From positions 124,001 through 188,000 of the forward strand of contig NZ_PYGC01000006.1 in NCBI RefSeq assembly GCF_003014495.1: a stretch of DNA of 64,000 nt. The letters are read 5' to 3'. Every line of letters starts with the position of its first letter. Within the stretch, counting starts at the first letter, position 1. The notes under the pieces were generated by a model. The model was not told the DNA's origin. It ran no database searches and saw only the letters and a list, made by a program, of their open reading frames with translations. This DNA comes from Prolixibacter denitrificans. GTDB lineage: Bacteria > Bacteroidota > Bacteroidia > Bacteroidales > Prolixibacteraceae. This document shows, piece after piece, positions 46,998-55,459 of the stretch. The translations under genes were made by a program, and so were the position numbers.

Positions 46998-47430
46998 AAT
47001 GCTGGCAAAAACGGTCGATGTGCGGCAAATCGTTTTGAATGAATTTTTGCACAGCTGCATCAATATTGTTCTCGTCAGTAATAATAACCTCCACATTGCG
47101 GGCGGTGAAGTCTTGATAGAGATGCTGTCCCATTCCTCCTGAAAGAACTGCTTCCACATCGTTTAATGCTCTGAAAATACCTTCGTGCGAGTGGCCGTGG
47201 TGATGCTCATGATCGTGCGAGTGATGATGTTCCTCAACATGATGGTGTTCATGTTGAATTTGTGAAGTATCCAGGCTGAAATGTTCCTTCGCGTGTCCTG
47301 TGAAATTGTTGTCACGGATTTCTTCTTTTACTACCTGGTTGTTCTCTATCTCGACGATTTTAAATTTTCTGGTTTTACCAAAATGGCGCGAAATGGTGGC
47401 GCCATCCATGGTTGGTACTGCAATTTTCAT
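46996..47430 (-). CDS. NifX/NifB-type Fe-Mo cluster-binding-like protein with His-rich insert
   Basis: A 144-residue protein with the dinitrogenase iron-molybdenum-cofactor-binding fold: MKIAVPTMDGATISRHFGKTRKF at the start (written in part: KIAVPT, ISRHFGKTRKF) and VEAVLSGGMGQHLYQDF (about 92-108), TDENNIDAAVQKF near the end. Between them, residues about 59-83, lies a stretch dominated by His and Glu/Asp (for example HEHHHVEEHHHSHDHEHH) that normal family members of about 110-120 residues lack. Such His tracts usually bind Ni, Zn or Co. No nitrogenase genes are present, so it is one of the non-Nif members. Ends in a Cys-Gln-His. Confidence 0.85.
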   Translation of the reverse strand: MKIAVPTMDGATISRHFGKTRKFKIVEIENNQVVKEEIRDNNFTGHAKEHFSLDTSQIQHEHHHVEEHHHSHDHEHHHGHSHEGIFRALNDVEAVLSGGMGQHLYQDFTARNVEVIITDENNIDAAVQKFIQNDLPHIDRFCQH

Positions 47431-47735
47431 AATATTCAGTTATTTTAATTTCTTGTGAAACATAGTTGTCAATCAAAAAGATTGAAATGAACAAATGTTC
47501 ATAAAAGATTCCGATATTTCCAAATAAACGGTTCGTTTTTTAAACAGAGGAGATGGAGAAAAATTGGTTGGAGAAGTAAGTTTTTGGCCTTCTGCAAGAA
47601 AGACAGAATGCATAGGAAAATGGCTGCAAGCAGCACGAAAATTTTGGTTGAAAGGTTAGCAATAACTAAAAAATCATTTATATTTGCACCCGCAATTGCA
47701 GCTAACGCATTGCAACACGTTCTGAAAATATTAAT
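47431..47735. other. intergenic region before the tRNA-Leu cluster
   Basis: Holds the 5' side of the NifX-like gene and the tRNA promoter at its right end. Otherwise AT-rich with no gene seen. Confidence 0.5.
47679..47686 (+). promoter_or_regulatory. -7 box for the first tRNA-Leu
   Basis: TATATTTG matches TAnnTTTG about 50 bases before the tRNA. TTAG about 19 bases upstream is a weak -33 candidate. Confidence 0.5.
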
Positions 47736-47819
47736 GCCCAGGTGGTGAAATCGGTAGACACGCTAGTTTCAGGGACTAGTGACCGCAAGGTCGTGAAGGT
47801 TCGAGTCCTTTCCTGGGCA
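47736..47819 (+). tRNA. tRNA-Leu (anticodon CAG), copy 1
   Basis: Class II tRNA of 84 bases without encoded CCA. Acceptor GCCCAGG pairs with CCTGGGC; the anticodon stem CTAGT/ACTAG encloses TTCAGGG, giving CAG; the long variable arm is GACC-GCAA-GGTC; the T-loop is TTCGAGT. Confidence 0.96.
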
Positions 47820-47846
47820 CACAATAATTCAACTATTTAGGGATAT

Positions 47847-47930
47847 GCCCAGGTGGTGAAATTGGTAGACACGCTAGTTTCAGGGACTAGTGGCCGCAAG
47901 GCCGTGAAGGTTCGAGTCCTTTCCTGGGCA
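47847..47930 (+). tRNA. tRNA-Leu (anticodon CAG), copy 2
   Basis: Same as the previous tRNA except at a few positions (D-loop ATTGG for ATCGG, variable arm GGCC-GCAA-GGCC with compensated pairing). 27 bases downstream of copy 1. Confidence 0.96.
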
Positions 47931-47934
47931 CTTT

Positions 47935-47962
47935 AAAGCCGGTAATTTTACCGGCTTTTTTT
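47935..47962 (+). terminator. terminator after the first tRNA pair
   Basis: Stem AAAGCCGGTA / TACCGGCTTT (10 bp) with a 4-base loop followed by more T. Confidence 0.88.
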
Positions 47963-48039
47963 GTTTTCGGCCTTTTCTTGTGAAATCCGCAGTACTTCGT
48001 AAATTTACCGTTCAACGCATAGTGAGAAAAACATTCTTG

Positions 48040-48375
48040 ATGAAGCATATTTTAATACTGGTTGTACTTAGTTTGGTCATGCTGACAGGCTGTAGCATGC
48101 AGGGAAAACTAACGAGGGCTTATGAAGGGAAGAAGTGGGAACAGGTACAGTTGTCTGAAGGAAGGCCTACCCGCGTAGAAAATCGTGCCAACGGCGAAAA
48201 GGTAATGGTTTACGTCCGTGAAAAGAACCTTGGGAAGGCCCGCATCAACACCGGAAGTTTTCAGTATGATGAGTTTGCGAGTCCGCCGGCAACCAAAACC
48301 GAGACGACTCGATTTTATGTTTCAAAGGATGGTATCGTAAAACGGGTCGAATTCGAACGGGATTACGAGCGCTAG
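48040..48375 (+). CDS. hypothetical small lipoprotein between the tRNA-Leu pairs
   Basis: No family recognised. The start at 48040 gives a 111-residue protein with signal MKHILILVVLSLVML and lipobox LTGC (Cys at about residue 18). The mature part is basic and short: KLTRAYEGKKWEQVQLSEG, then VYVREKNLGKA and a C-terminal TTRFYVSKDGIVKRVEFERD that resembles the end of SmpA/BamE-like small outer-membrane lipoproteins, but this is only a resemblance. In-frame upstream codons back to 47980 (MKSAVLRKF) are an alternative start that lacks a signal at the front. Confidence 0.8.
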   Translation: MKHILILVVLSLVMLTGCSMQGKLTRAYEGKKWEQVQLSEGRPTRVENRANGEKVMVYVREKNLGKARINTGSFQYDEFASPPATKTETTRFYVSKDGIVKRVEFERDYER

Positions 48376-48433
48376 CAGGCGAAAAAGTTGCAAAAAAGGG
48401 GAGGCAAACATGTCCATGTTTTCCAAAAATTTT

Positions 48434-48441
48434 TACATTTG
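48434..48441 (+). promoter_or_regulatory. -7 box for the second tRNA-Leu pair
   Basis: TACATTTG matches TAnnTTTG about 19 bases before the tRNA at 48460. The -33 side is unclear. Confidence 0.5.
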
Positions 48442-48459
48442 CAACCGCTATTGAAAAAT

Positions 48460-48544
48460 GCCCGGATGGTGAAATTGGTAGACACGCCAGCTTGAGGGGC
48501 TGGTGCCGGTTTTCGGCGTGCAAGTTCGAGTCTTGTTCCGGGCA
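48460..48544 (+). tRNA. tRNA-Leu (anticodon GAG), copy 1
   Basis: 85 bases, acceptor GCCCGGA/TCCGGGC; anticodon stem CCAGC/GCTGG with loop TTGAGGG, giving GAG; long variable arm and T-loop TTCGAGT; CCA not encoded. Confidence 0.95.
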
Positions 48545-48614
48545 CACCGCATTTTTTGAAGCAAAAGTTCTTCATCACTTTCGAATATTTCAACAAAACG
48601 AAAGTGTACATTCT

Positions 48615-48699
48615 GCCCAGATGGTGAAATTGGTAGACACGCCAGCTTGAGGGGCTGGTGCCGGTTTTCGGCGTGCAAGTTCGAGTCTTGTTCTGGGCA
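48615..48699 (+). tRNA. tRNA-Leu (anticodon GAG), copy 2
   Basis: 85 bases. Differs from the previous one in the acceptor stem (GCCCAGA/TCTGGGC, compensated) while the rest is the same. 70 bases downstream. Confidence 0.95.
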
Positions 48700-48716
48700 C
48701 ACAACACCTGATAGAG

Positions 48717-48758
48717 AAAAGCACTCAGACCTCCGGGTTTGGGTGCTTTTGTTGTTTT
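48717..48758 (+). terminator. terminator after the second tRNA pair
   Basis: AAAAGCACTC pairs with GGGTGCTTTT (one G-U) around a 14-base loop with a small inner hairpin, then GTTGTTTTT. Confidence 0.75.
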
Positions 48759-48924
48759 TATGATATATCAATTCCATTCTCGTAGGCCAACGCGTACCTC
48801 TTCGATTTAGCACTAGTGAGTATTAATAGGCTAAAAGTGATAAAAATCTGCTTTTAGTTTAAAATAACAATTGGTAACTTCCGCATCAATTCAAACATTT
48901 TCTTAGCCGATCCAAACCAGAAAG

Positions 48925-50481
48925 ATGAAAAAAGTTGTATCTATTTCATTAATTGCTACCCTAATTCTCTACTTATTTCTGCTTCCCCGGTATCTTCTTA
49001 TCGATGATGTTGTCGCTTTGTATATATTTCCTGTTGTGTTGTTTGGGGGAATCTCAACCATTATTTACGGGGTCAAACGGATATTCAAACAGGTTAGTTA
49101 TGGGAGGCGAATCCAGAGGTCTTTAGTCGTGGCATGTGCCTTTCAGTTGCTGATGGCCGGCCTTGTCTCATGGTCGCTAACGCCCCGCTATTTTGCCCGG
49201 GAGAAAGTGGTGGCTGACATTGATTATGCAGTTCGGGTAATGGAAGATGTTCACCCGAATTTATACGCGACTATCAGCAAAAAAGAATTTGATGCAGCAA
49301 CTGATTCCCTAAAGCGGACGTTACCAGTGAAAGTGTCGCATGTCGAGGCCTATAAAATCCTCCGGAAGGTATTTGCACAAATTAGAGACGGACATACAGG
49401 GGCCGGCTGGAATTTTTCCTATAATCCCTTTTCAATCCTGTTTCGAAAAACGCTTCCTTATCGGTTGGCCGTAGAAGGTAACCGGCTGTTTGTGGTTCAG
49501 AATAATTTCTATCGAAAAAACATTCCAATAGGTTCGGAAATACTTAAAATAAATGGCCATCCTGCTGATCAGTGCATTCGGCAAATAAGTAAACTGATCA
49601 GTTACGAAAACACTCCTTTCCGCAACGACTTGCTTAGTTCGCCAGGGTTATGGGCTCTTTGGAATAATTTTCACGATTTCGAAATCACGTACAAGCCAGT
49701 TGGTTCAGACATTCCCCGAACCATCCGGACTTCAGGAGGTCTGATATCGAATTTGATGGCCCTACGAAAAAATATAGGGACCGATTATACCTTTCGTGTC
49801 TTACCAGGCAATATCGGACTTATCAATTTCAACCATTTTAGACATCCGGAAAAATTCAAAGTGTTTTTGGATTCTACTTTCCGGTCCATCAGGGACAAAA
49901 ATGTAACGGATTTAATCATAGATATCCGGAGAAACGGAGGCGGAAATTCCATGCTGGGAAACGAACTGATGCAGTATATTTCCCCGAATAGTTTTCGAAT
50001 GACTGACTCTATTCAGATAAAAATCAGCAACGAGGTGATGGAGCGAAACCAACTTGCCTGGATCGACACCGCCCAATATAAGCCGGGGATGGTCTACCAC
50101 TATCGCGACACGTCCAACATCAAACTGCGTCAAAATCCGCTTCGATTCAGCGGGAACACGTACTTGCTGATTGGCGGGAAAACCTATTCCAGTGCTACCC
50201 TTTTTACCTCTGCCTTTCAGTGTTTTCATGCCGGTAAAATTATCGGAACCGAGACAGGAGGCTTAACCGTTTGCTATGGCGATGTATATACGTTTTTACT
50301 TCCTAATACGAAATACAATATGCGCGTTTCGTATAAGAAATTCTTCAATGCCGGGGGGATAGACAATGGGCGGGGAATCATCCCCGACTATGTCGTCGGC
50401 AATTCGTTTGAGGATGACAGAAGAGGTATTGACCGGGTGATGGAATATACAGTTCAATTGATTGAGCAGCGTCGGAATTAG
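48925..50481 (+). CDS. S41-family peptidase with N-terminal membrane helices
   Basis: Membrane-anchored serine peptidase of 518 residues, unlike the lipoprotein S41 at 30631. Three hydrophobic helices (about 5-25, 32-52, 66-90) precede a helical domain with YAVRVMEDVHPNLY (about 100-113) and FAQIRDGHTGAGW (about 151-163). The S41 core has IIDIRRNGGGNSMLG (about 331-345) and the catalytic Ser region GKTYSSATLFTSAF (about 418-431). It lacks an obvious PDZ. The C-terminal part GIDNGRGIIPDYVV is typical of these peptidases. Preceded by the tRNA cluster, single gene. Substrate unknown. Confidence 0.88.
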   Translation: MKKVVSISLIATLILYLFLLPRYLLIDDVVALYIFPVVLFGGISTIIYGVKRIFKQVSYGRRIQRSLVVACAFQLLMAGLVSWSLTPRYFAREKVVADIDYAVRVMEDVHPNLYATISKKEFDAATDSLKRTLPVKVSHVEAYKILRKVFAQIRDGHTGAGWNFSYNPFSILFRKTLPYRLAVEGNRLFVVQNNFYRKNIPIGSEILKINGHPADQCIRQISKLISYENTPFRNDLLSSPGLWALWNNFHDFEITYKPVGSDIPRTIRTSGGLISNLMALRKNIGTDYTFRVLPGNIGLINFNHFRHPEKFKVFLDSTFRSIRDKNVTDLIIDIRRNGGGNSMLGNELMQYISPNSFRMTDSIQIKISNEVMERNQLAWIDTAQYKPGMVYHYRDTSNIKLRQNPLRFSGNTYLLIGGKTYSSATLFTSAFQCFHAGKIIGTETGGLTVCYGDVYTFLLPNTKYNMRVSYKKFFNAGGIDNGRGIIPDYVVGNSFEDDRRGIDRVMEYTVQLIEQRRN

Positions 50482-50890
50482 TGGGCGTTCACAGACAATA
50501 GATGAAAGCCCGGAAATAACACCTTTCTGCATTTCTGGAAGAAAATTACCGTTTTGCACATCATTTGCTATGGTTCTTTGTTGAGTAGAGTAAAGGGACA
50601 GAAGCCAAAATTTAAAACTGTGAACGTAACGTCGTTACACTAACGATGGAACAGACGGGACTTATCACAGTGGATGCACCATTGTTTCGAGCAGATGAAT
50701 TAAGCCGGAGATGAGTCCGGCTGCACTTAGCACACGATTACTTTTTCATGTCCTTTTAAGATGTTTCTGGAAAAGGTAGTTGTTTTGGCTTGCTATCTGT
50801 TCTCACAATCATCACCTTTTTACACTTTATGTGCTGAGATACATCTTGGTTTGTCCCATCAAAAAATTAAAAACAAAAAACATACACATT
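50482..50890. other. intergenic region before osmC-like gene
   Basis: No gene, RNA or clear hairpin seen in these 409 bases. Upstream in-frame codons of the OsmC gene extend back to 50780 but do not look coding. Confidence 0.4.
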
Positions 50891-51304
50891 ATGAAACGTA
50901 AAGCAACTGCCGTTTGGAACGGTACCATTAAAGAAGGAAAAGGAACGTTAACGACGAAAAGCGCAACACTCGAAAAGACCCCTTATTCATTTAACAGCCG
51001 GTTTGCAGACGGCAAGGGTACGAATCCCGAAGAACTGTTGGCAGCTGCACATGCTGGTTGTTTCACGATGAAGCTGAGTGGTGATTTAGCTGAAGCCGGG
51101 TATACTCCGGACCAGCTGGATACCGAATCGACGGTAACGATCGAGGATGGTGTCATCACTCTGTCGGCGCTGGTGTTACGGGCCAAAGTGCCGGGTATTA
51201 GTGAAGACGAATTCCAAAAGATTGCCAAAGGTGCAGAGGAAAATTGTCCGGTAAGTAAGGCACTCAGTTTTGAAATTACACTGGACGCACAGTTGGTCGG
51301 GTAA
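50891..51304 (+). CDS. OsmC-family peroxiredoxin
   Basis: Cytoplasmic organic-hydroperoxide-detoxifying protein of 137 residues. It begins MKRKATAVWNGTIKEGKG and has the two redox Cys of the OsmC/Ohr fold: AAAHAGCFTMKLSG (Cys at about 57) and AEENCPVSKALS (Cys at about 119), with the Arg-side loop FNSRFADGKGTNPEE (about 31-45). The motifs NPEELLAAAHAGCF are those of the OsmC subgroup (YhfA/OsmC) rather than Ohr. The start at 50891 is set by similarity of the beginning to known OsmC proteins. Terminator follows. Confidence 0.92.
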   Translation: MKRKATAVWNGTIKEGKGTLTTKSATLEKTPYSFNSRFADGKGTNPEELLAAAHAGCFTMKLSGDLAEAGYTPDQLDTESTVTIEDGVITLSALVLRAKVPGISEDEFQKIAKGAEENCPVSKALSFEITLDAQLVG

Positions 51305-51640
51305 GCAGAATTAAAGCCTTACGAAAAAGCGGTGCCGTTTGAAGGTCACCGCTTTTTTTAGACGTGAATGTTGCTATCTGCTCTTTTCTGGGGAGAGCGC
51401 TCCGGTTTAAAGCGAATGTCAGGAAAGCCATCGCTGGCATTTTCGTTGAGATAATATATGTGTAAGAGTTATTGTGTTGGTTGATAATTTAATAGGATGT
51501 AGGTCGTATGTTTCACGCATGGTAGAAAAATTGCCTGTTTAAATAGTTTCTCCACCTATTGAAAACATTTGTACTCCCTGTTTCTGCCTTTTTCTTGAGA
51601 ATTTAGCTGGCCGAATATTCTTCTAAAAACCTAATTGACG
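51305..51640. other. intergenic region before the GH31 gene
   Basis: Contains the osmC terminator (51324-51360). The rest is AT-rich and shows no gene, RNA or clear promoter box. Confidence 0.4.
51324..51360 (+). terminator. terminator of the OsmC gene
   Basis: AAAAAGCGGTG pairs with CACCGCTTTTT (11 bp) around a 12-base loop, followed by TT. Confidence 0.9.
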
Positions 51641-54505
51641 ATGAAAGGGAAAAACATATATCTAAGCCTGCTACTTGGACTTTTATTTGCTTCGTGTTCT
51701 TCTACACAATATCAAAAGTTGAATGATGGCATTTTGCTAAACTTGCACCAGAAAGGAAAAACGGCCACCCACAAGGTTCGTTTGCAGGTTTTGGGAGATG
51801 AGCTGTTTCACGTTTCCGCTACTCCGGATAAAAACTTTCCAAAGGATTCAAGCCTGATTATTTTTCCCGGCTTAAAGACCGTTCCTTTTACGGTGGAGGA
51901 CGAGGGGGATTCCATCCGCCTGAGCACATCAAAATTGAATGTCATGATTTCCAAAGCAGATGGAGGAATCAAATTCAAGGATAAGGAAGGCAAGCTTATT
52001 TTGGCTGAAAAGAAGGGCGGAGGCAGAACCTTTACCCCGATTGACGTAGATGGAACAAAAGGCTACACCATCCGGCAACTGTTTGATTCACCGGCTGACG
52101 AAGCTTTTTATGGCCTGGGACAACATCAGTCGGACGAGTTTAATTACAAAGGAAAAAGCGAGCAACTGTTTCAGTACAATACGAAGGTTTCGGTGCCTTT
52201 TATCGTTTCCAACAAGAATTATGGATTGTTGTGGGACAGCTATTCACTGAGCCGGTTTGGTGACAGTCGTGCATACCAGCAGCTGAACCGGGCTTTTAAG
52301 TTATACGATGAAAATGGAAAGCCGGGCGGATTGACCGGAACCTATGTTTCGTTGACTAAAGCCAGACCCAACCTGGTGCGCACCGAAGATTCACTTTACT
52401 TCGAGGACATAAAAACCGTCAAGAATTTGCCGGAGAATTTCCCTTTAAAAAATGCCCATGTAACCTATACCGGGGAAATTGAAGCACCACACAGTGGAAC
52501 ATACCGCCTCATATTATATTATGCAGGGTATGTGAAAGTATATGTAGATAACAAGTTAGTGGTGCCGGAGCGTTGGCGCACAGCATGGAACCCCAACAGT
52601 TACAAATTCACAGTCAAGCTGGATGCAGGAAAACGGGTTCCTATTCGTGTCGACTGGAAACCTGACGGAGGAAAGTCTTATTGTGGGTTACAGGTGGAAA
52701 CCCCACTGCCAAAAGATGAGCAAAACAGCCAGGTTTGGTGGAGCGAAATGAACAAGAAAATGGATTACTATTTTGTATATGGCAAATCCATGGACGAAGT
52801 CATCAAAGGATACCGCACACTAACCGGAAAGTCACAAATTATGCCAAAGTGGGCGATGGGCTTCTGGCAAAGTCGCGAACGATATAAAACCCAAAATCAA
52901 ATAGTCAGTACCCTGAAAGAATTCAGGAAGCTTAAATTTCCAATCGACAACATTGTACTCGACTGGTTTTACTGGCCGGAGACAAAATGGGGAAGTCACC
53001 AATTTGATAAGAACCGTTTTCCGGATCCGAAGGCGATGGTCGACTCCATTCATGCAATGAATGCCCATATGATGATCTCCGTATGGCCCAAGTTTTATGC
53101 GACAACCCAACATTTCAAGGAATTCGAGAAGCATGGTTGGATGTACATGCAGGCTGTAAAAGATAGCATTCGTGACTGGGTTGGCCCCGGTTATGTAGGT
53201 TCATTTTATGATGCTTATTCAGCAGGAGCCCGGAAATTGTTCTGGAAACAGATGTACGACAATCTGTACCCGTTGGGAATTGATGCCTGGTGGATGGATG
53301 CCAGTGAACCGAACATCCTTGACTGCACCGATATGAAGTACCGGAAAGAGTTGTGCGGCCCGACGGCTTTGGGACCTTCCACAGAGTATTTCAATGCATA
53401 TGCGTTGATGAATGCCGAGGCGATTTATAACGGGCAACGCGGGGTGGCTCCCAACAAACGTGTTTTCCTGTTAACCCGTTCGGGATTTGCCGGACTGCAA
53501 CATTATTCCACGGCCACCTGGAGCGGTGATATCGCTACCCGCTGGGAGGATATGAAAGCACAAATTGCAGCCGGAATGAATTTCTCCATCAGTGGTATTC
53601 CGTACTGGACAATGGACATCGGCGGTTTCTGCGTAGAAGACCGGTATGTCAAAGGGCAGATGGTTTACAACCGAACAGGCAAAGTAGATGCTGATTACAA
53701 AGAATGGCGGGAGCTGAATACCCGTTGGTACCAGTTCGGTGCTTTTGCTCCTTTATACCGGGCTCACGGGCAATACCCTTATCGGGAACCCTGGAACATT
53801 GCTCCCAAAGGTACGCCTACCTACAACTCCATTTTATATTACACTCAATTGCGCTACCGGTTGATGCCTTACATCTATACCCTGGCCGGAATGACCTGGT
53901 TCGATGATTACACCATCATGCGACCGTTGGTGATGGATTTTCCGGGTGACAAAAACGTTGAAGACATTGGTGACCAGTATATGTTCGGGCCGGCTTTTAT
54001 GGTTTGTCCTGTTTATACTTACCAGGCACGCAATCGCAAGGTTTATTTTCCCAAAGGCACCAACTGGTACAATTTCTATACAGGAAAAATGATTCAGGGC
54101 GGGCAGTCTTTGACCGTGAATGCTCCGTACAACCGTATGCCATTGTTTGTACACGAAGGGTCCATCATTCCGGTCGGACCAGCACTTCAATACAGCAATG
54201 AGAAGCTGCCGAAAAAGATTGTCTTGTATGTTTATCGCGGGCAGAACGGACAGTTTACACTTTACGAAGATGAAGGCGTAAATTATGACTATGAAAAAGG
54301 CGCGTACTCGAACATTCCGTTCAGTTACAACGAGGCCAAAGGGACATTGATCATTGGCGAACGAAAAGGTCAATTCAAGGGAATGCTGAAGGAGCGAACA
54401 TTTGTCATTGTCCCGGTAGGTAAAGAAAAGCCAAAAGCTTTTGACCCGGATGTTAAGGGAATAGAAGTAAACTACGACGGACACGAGCAAACCATCCAAT
54501 TGTAG
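51641..54505 (+). CDS. glycoside hydrolase family 31 with PA14 domain (alpha-xylosidase/alpha-glucosidase)
   Basis: Exported retaining alpha-glycosidase of 954 residues. A lipoprotein-type signal ends at FASC (about residue 19). An N-terminal beta domain (about 25-260) precedes a PA14 domain (about 270-360, GEIEAPHSGTYRLILYYAG), then the GH31 barrel with VLDWFYWPETKWGSHQF (about 440), the nucleophile Asp in DAWWMDASEPNI (about 550), and the acid/base Asp in WSGDIATRWEDM (about 628). A C-terminal beta-sandwich (about 780-954) ends the protein. The PA14 insertion is like the B. ovatus xyloglucan-locus GH31 alpha-xylosidase. No other xyloglucan genes are nearby. Confidence 0.93.
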   Translation: MKGKNIYLSLLLGLLFASCSSTQYQKLNDGILLNLHQKGKTATHKVRLQVLGDELFHVSATPDKNFPKDSSLIIFPGLKTVPFTVEDEGDSIRLSTSKLNVMISKADGGIKFKDKEGKLILAEKKGGGRTFTPIDVDGTKGYTIRQLFDSPADEAFYGLGQHQSDEFNYKGKSEQLFQYNTKVSVPFIVSNKNYGLLWDSYSLSRFGDSRAYQQLNRAFKLYDENGKPGGLTGTYVSLTKARPNLVRTEDSLYFEDIKTVKNLPENFPLKNAHVTYTGEIEAPHSGTYRLILYYAGYVKVYVDNKLVVPERWRTAWNPNSYKFTVKLDAGKRVPIRVDWKPDGGKSYCGLQVETPLPKDEQNSQVWWSEMNKKMDYYFVYGKSMDEVIKGYRTLTGKSQIMPKWAMGFWQSRERYKTQNQIVSTLKEFRKLKFPIDNIVLDWFYWPETKWGSHQFDKNRFPDPKAMVDSIHAMNAHMMISVWPKFYATTQHFKEFEKHGWMYMQAVKDSIRDWVGPGYVGSFYDAYSAGARKLFWKQMYDNLYPLGIDAWWMDASEPNILDCTDMKYRKELCGPTALGPSTEYFNAYALMNAEAIYNGQRGVAPNKRVFLLTRSGFAGLQHYSTATWSGDIATRWEDMKAQIAAGMNFSISGIPYWTMDIGGFCVEDRYVKGQMVYNRTGKVDADYKEWRELNTRWYQFGAFAPLYRAHGQYPYREPWNIAPKGTPTYNSILYYTQLRYRLMPYIYTLAGMTWFDDYTIMRPLVMDFPGDKNVEDIGDQYMFGPAFMVCPVYTYQARNRKVYFPKGTNWYNFYTGKMIQGGQSLTVNAPYNRMPLFVHEGSIIPVGPALQYSNEKLPKKIVLYVYRGQNGQFTLYEDEGVNYDYEKGAYSNIPFSYNEAKGTLIIGERKGQFKGMLKERTFVIVPVGKEKPKAFDPDVKGIEVNYDGHEQTIQL

Positions 54506-54583
54506 CAGGCGTCCGGATCCTGAGGAAGAATGCTGTTTCTTTCTCAGTCGGTATCGAAACGAAAATTTAAAAGTCTTGATAGA

Positions 54584-55222
54584 ATGAAGAAATTGATAGG
54601 GTTGAGTGTTATCGGATTCCTGGTGGTGATGTCTTCATGTACCAAAAACGTAACCCGGGTAGTCTGTGTAGGCGATAGCATTACGGAAGGTTATGGACTG
54701 GCGGTTCAAAGTAAAACAGGATATCCGGTGGTACTCGACAGCATTCTTGGTCCCGGATATACAGTATTGAATTCGGGGCGAAGTGCTACTACTTTGCGGA
54801 AGAAGGGAGACTTCCCGTACTGGATTTGCAAGGAGTTCTCAAATGATTTTGCATTTAAACCCAACATCATGGTTATTATGCTGGGAACTAATGACACGAA
54901 ACCCTATAATTGGAATGCCGGTCGGTACGAAAAGGATTACCAGGCTTTGATCGATACATTCAGAACGATACCGACCCATCCACAGATTTATTTATGCCTG
55001 CCGGTTCCCGTGTTTAAAACCAAGTGGGGAATCAACGATTCAACCCTTGTGAATGGAGTGATTCCTATTGTTAAAAAGCTGGCCAAAACCAACCGTCTGC
55101 CGGTGATCGACCTTTACCACGACATGTTGAATCAGGGGGCGAACTTCACTGATAGTATTCACCCGAACGAACACGCAGCCAAAGTGATGGCCGGATTCAT
55201 TGCAAAAGAGATTGAAAAGTAA
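54584..55222 (+). CDS. SGNH/GDSL-type hydrolase, lipoprotein
   Basis: Serine esterase of 212 residues. Signal and lipobox VMSSC (Cys at about residue 18), then block I with the nucleophile in VGDSITEGYG (Ser about 31), block III GTNDTKP (about 105-111), and the Asp/His pair in DSIHPNEHA (about 189-197). Similar lipoproteins de-acetylate carbohydrates, e.g. sialate O-acetylesterase-like or acetylxylan esterases. It begins 78 bases after the GH31 stop and may be cotranscribed, suggesting that the two act on the same acetylated polysaccharide (inference). The ATG at 54584 is preferred to 54530, which would bury the signal peptide. Confidence 0.88.
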   Translation: MKKLIGLSVIGFLVVMSSCTKNVTRVVCVGDSITEGYGLAVQSKTGYPVVLDSILGPGYTVLNSGRSATTLRKKGDFPYWICKEFSNDFAFKPNIMVIMLGTNDTKPYNWNAGRYEKDYQALIDTFRTIPTHPQIYLCLPVPVFKTKWGINDSTLVNGVIPIVKKLAKTNRLPVIDLYHDMLNQGANFTDSIHPNEHAAKVMAGFIAKEIEK

Positions 55223-55244
55223 AATTCCAAATTTACTTGTTGCG

Positions 55245-55288
55245 CAGAGGCCTGGAGAAATTTCATGTTTCTTCGGGCCTCTCTGTTA
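55245..55288 (+). terminator. hairpin after the SGNH gene
   Basis: AGAGGCC and GGCCTCT form a 7-bp stem with a second short inner stem (GAGAAA/TTTCT) in between; only a short T-run follows, so terminator status is tentative. Confidence 0.5.
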
Positions 55289-55459
55289 AGTCTCGGGGTC
55301 CTGCGAAACAGAAGAAATTGTTAAAGATGAATAACAGCTCGTGACAAAATCCGGTGAAATCAAATAAACCAATAACTTTGTGAGCCATCCGACGCTATGC
55401 AGGCAAACTGTTGTAGCAGCCTGAGAAATATACTGCAAAACGAATTAAAAAACGGCACC

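Noticed and set aside
47736-48699. Repeats that look like CRISPR-like spacing
   Set aside because: The four similar segments are tRNA-Leu genes with full cloverleafs and different anticodons.
48372-48813. Minus-strand ORFs over the second tRNA-Leu pair (PKTGTSPSSWR type)
   Set aside because: They are antisense translations of tRNA-Leu genes, a known source of false protein annotation. The tRNA structures are clear.
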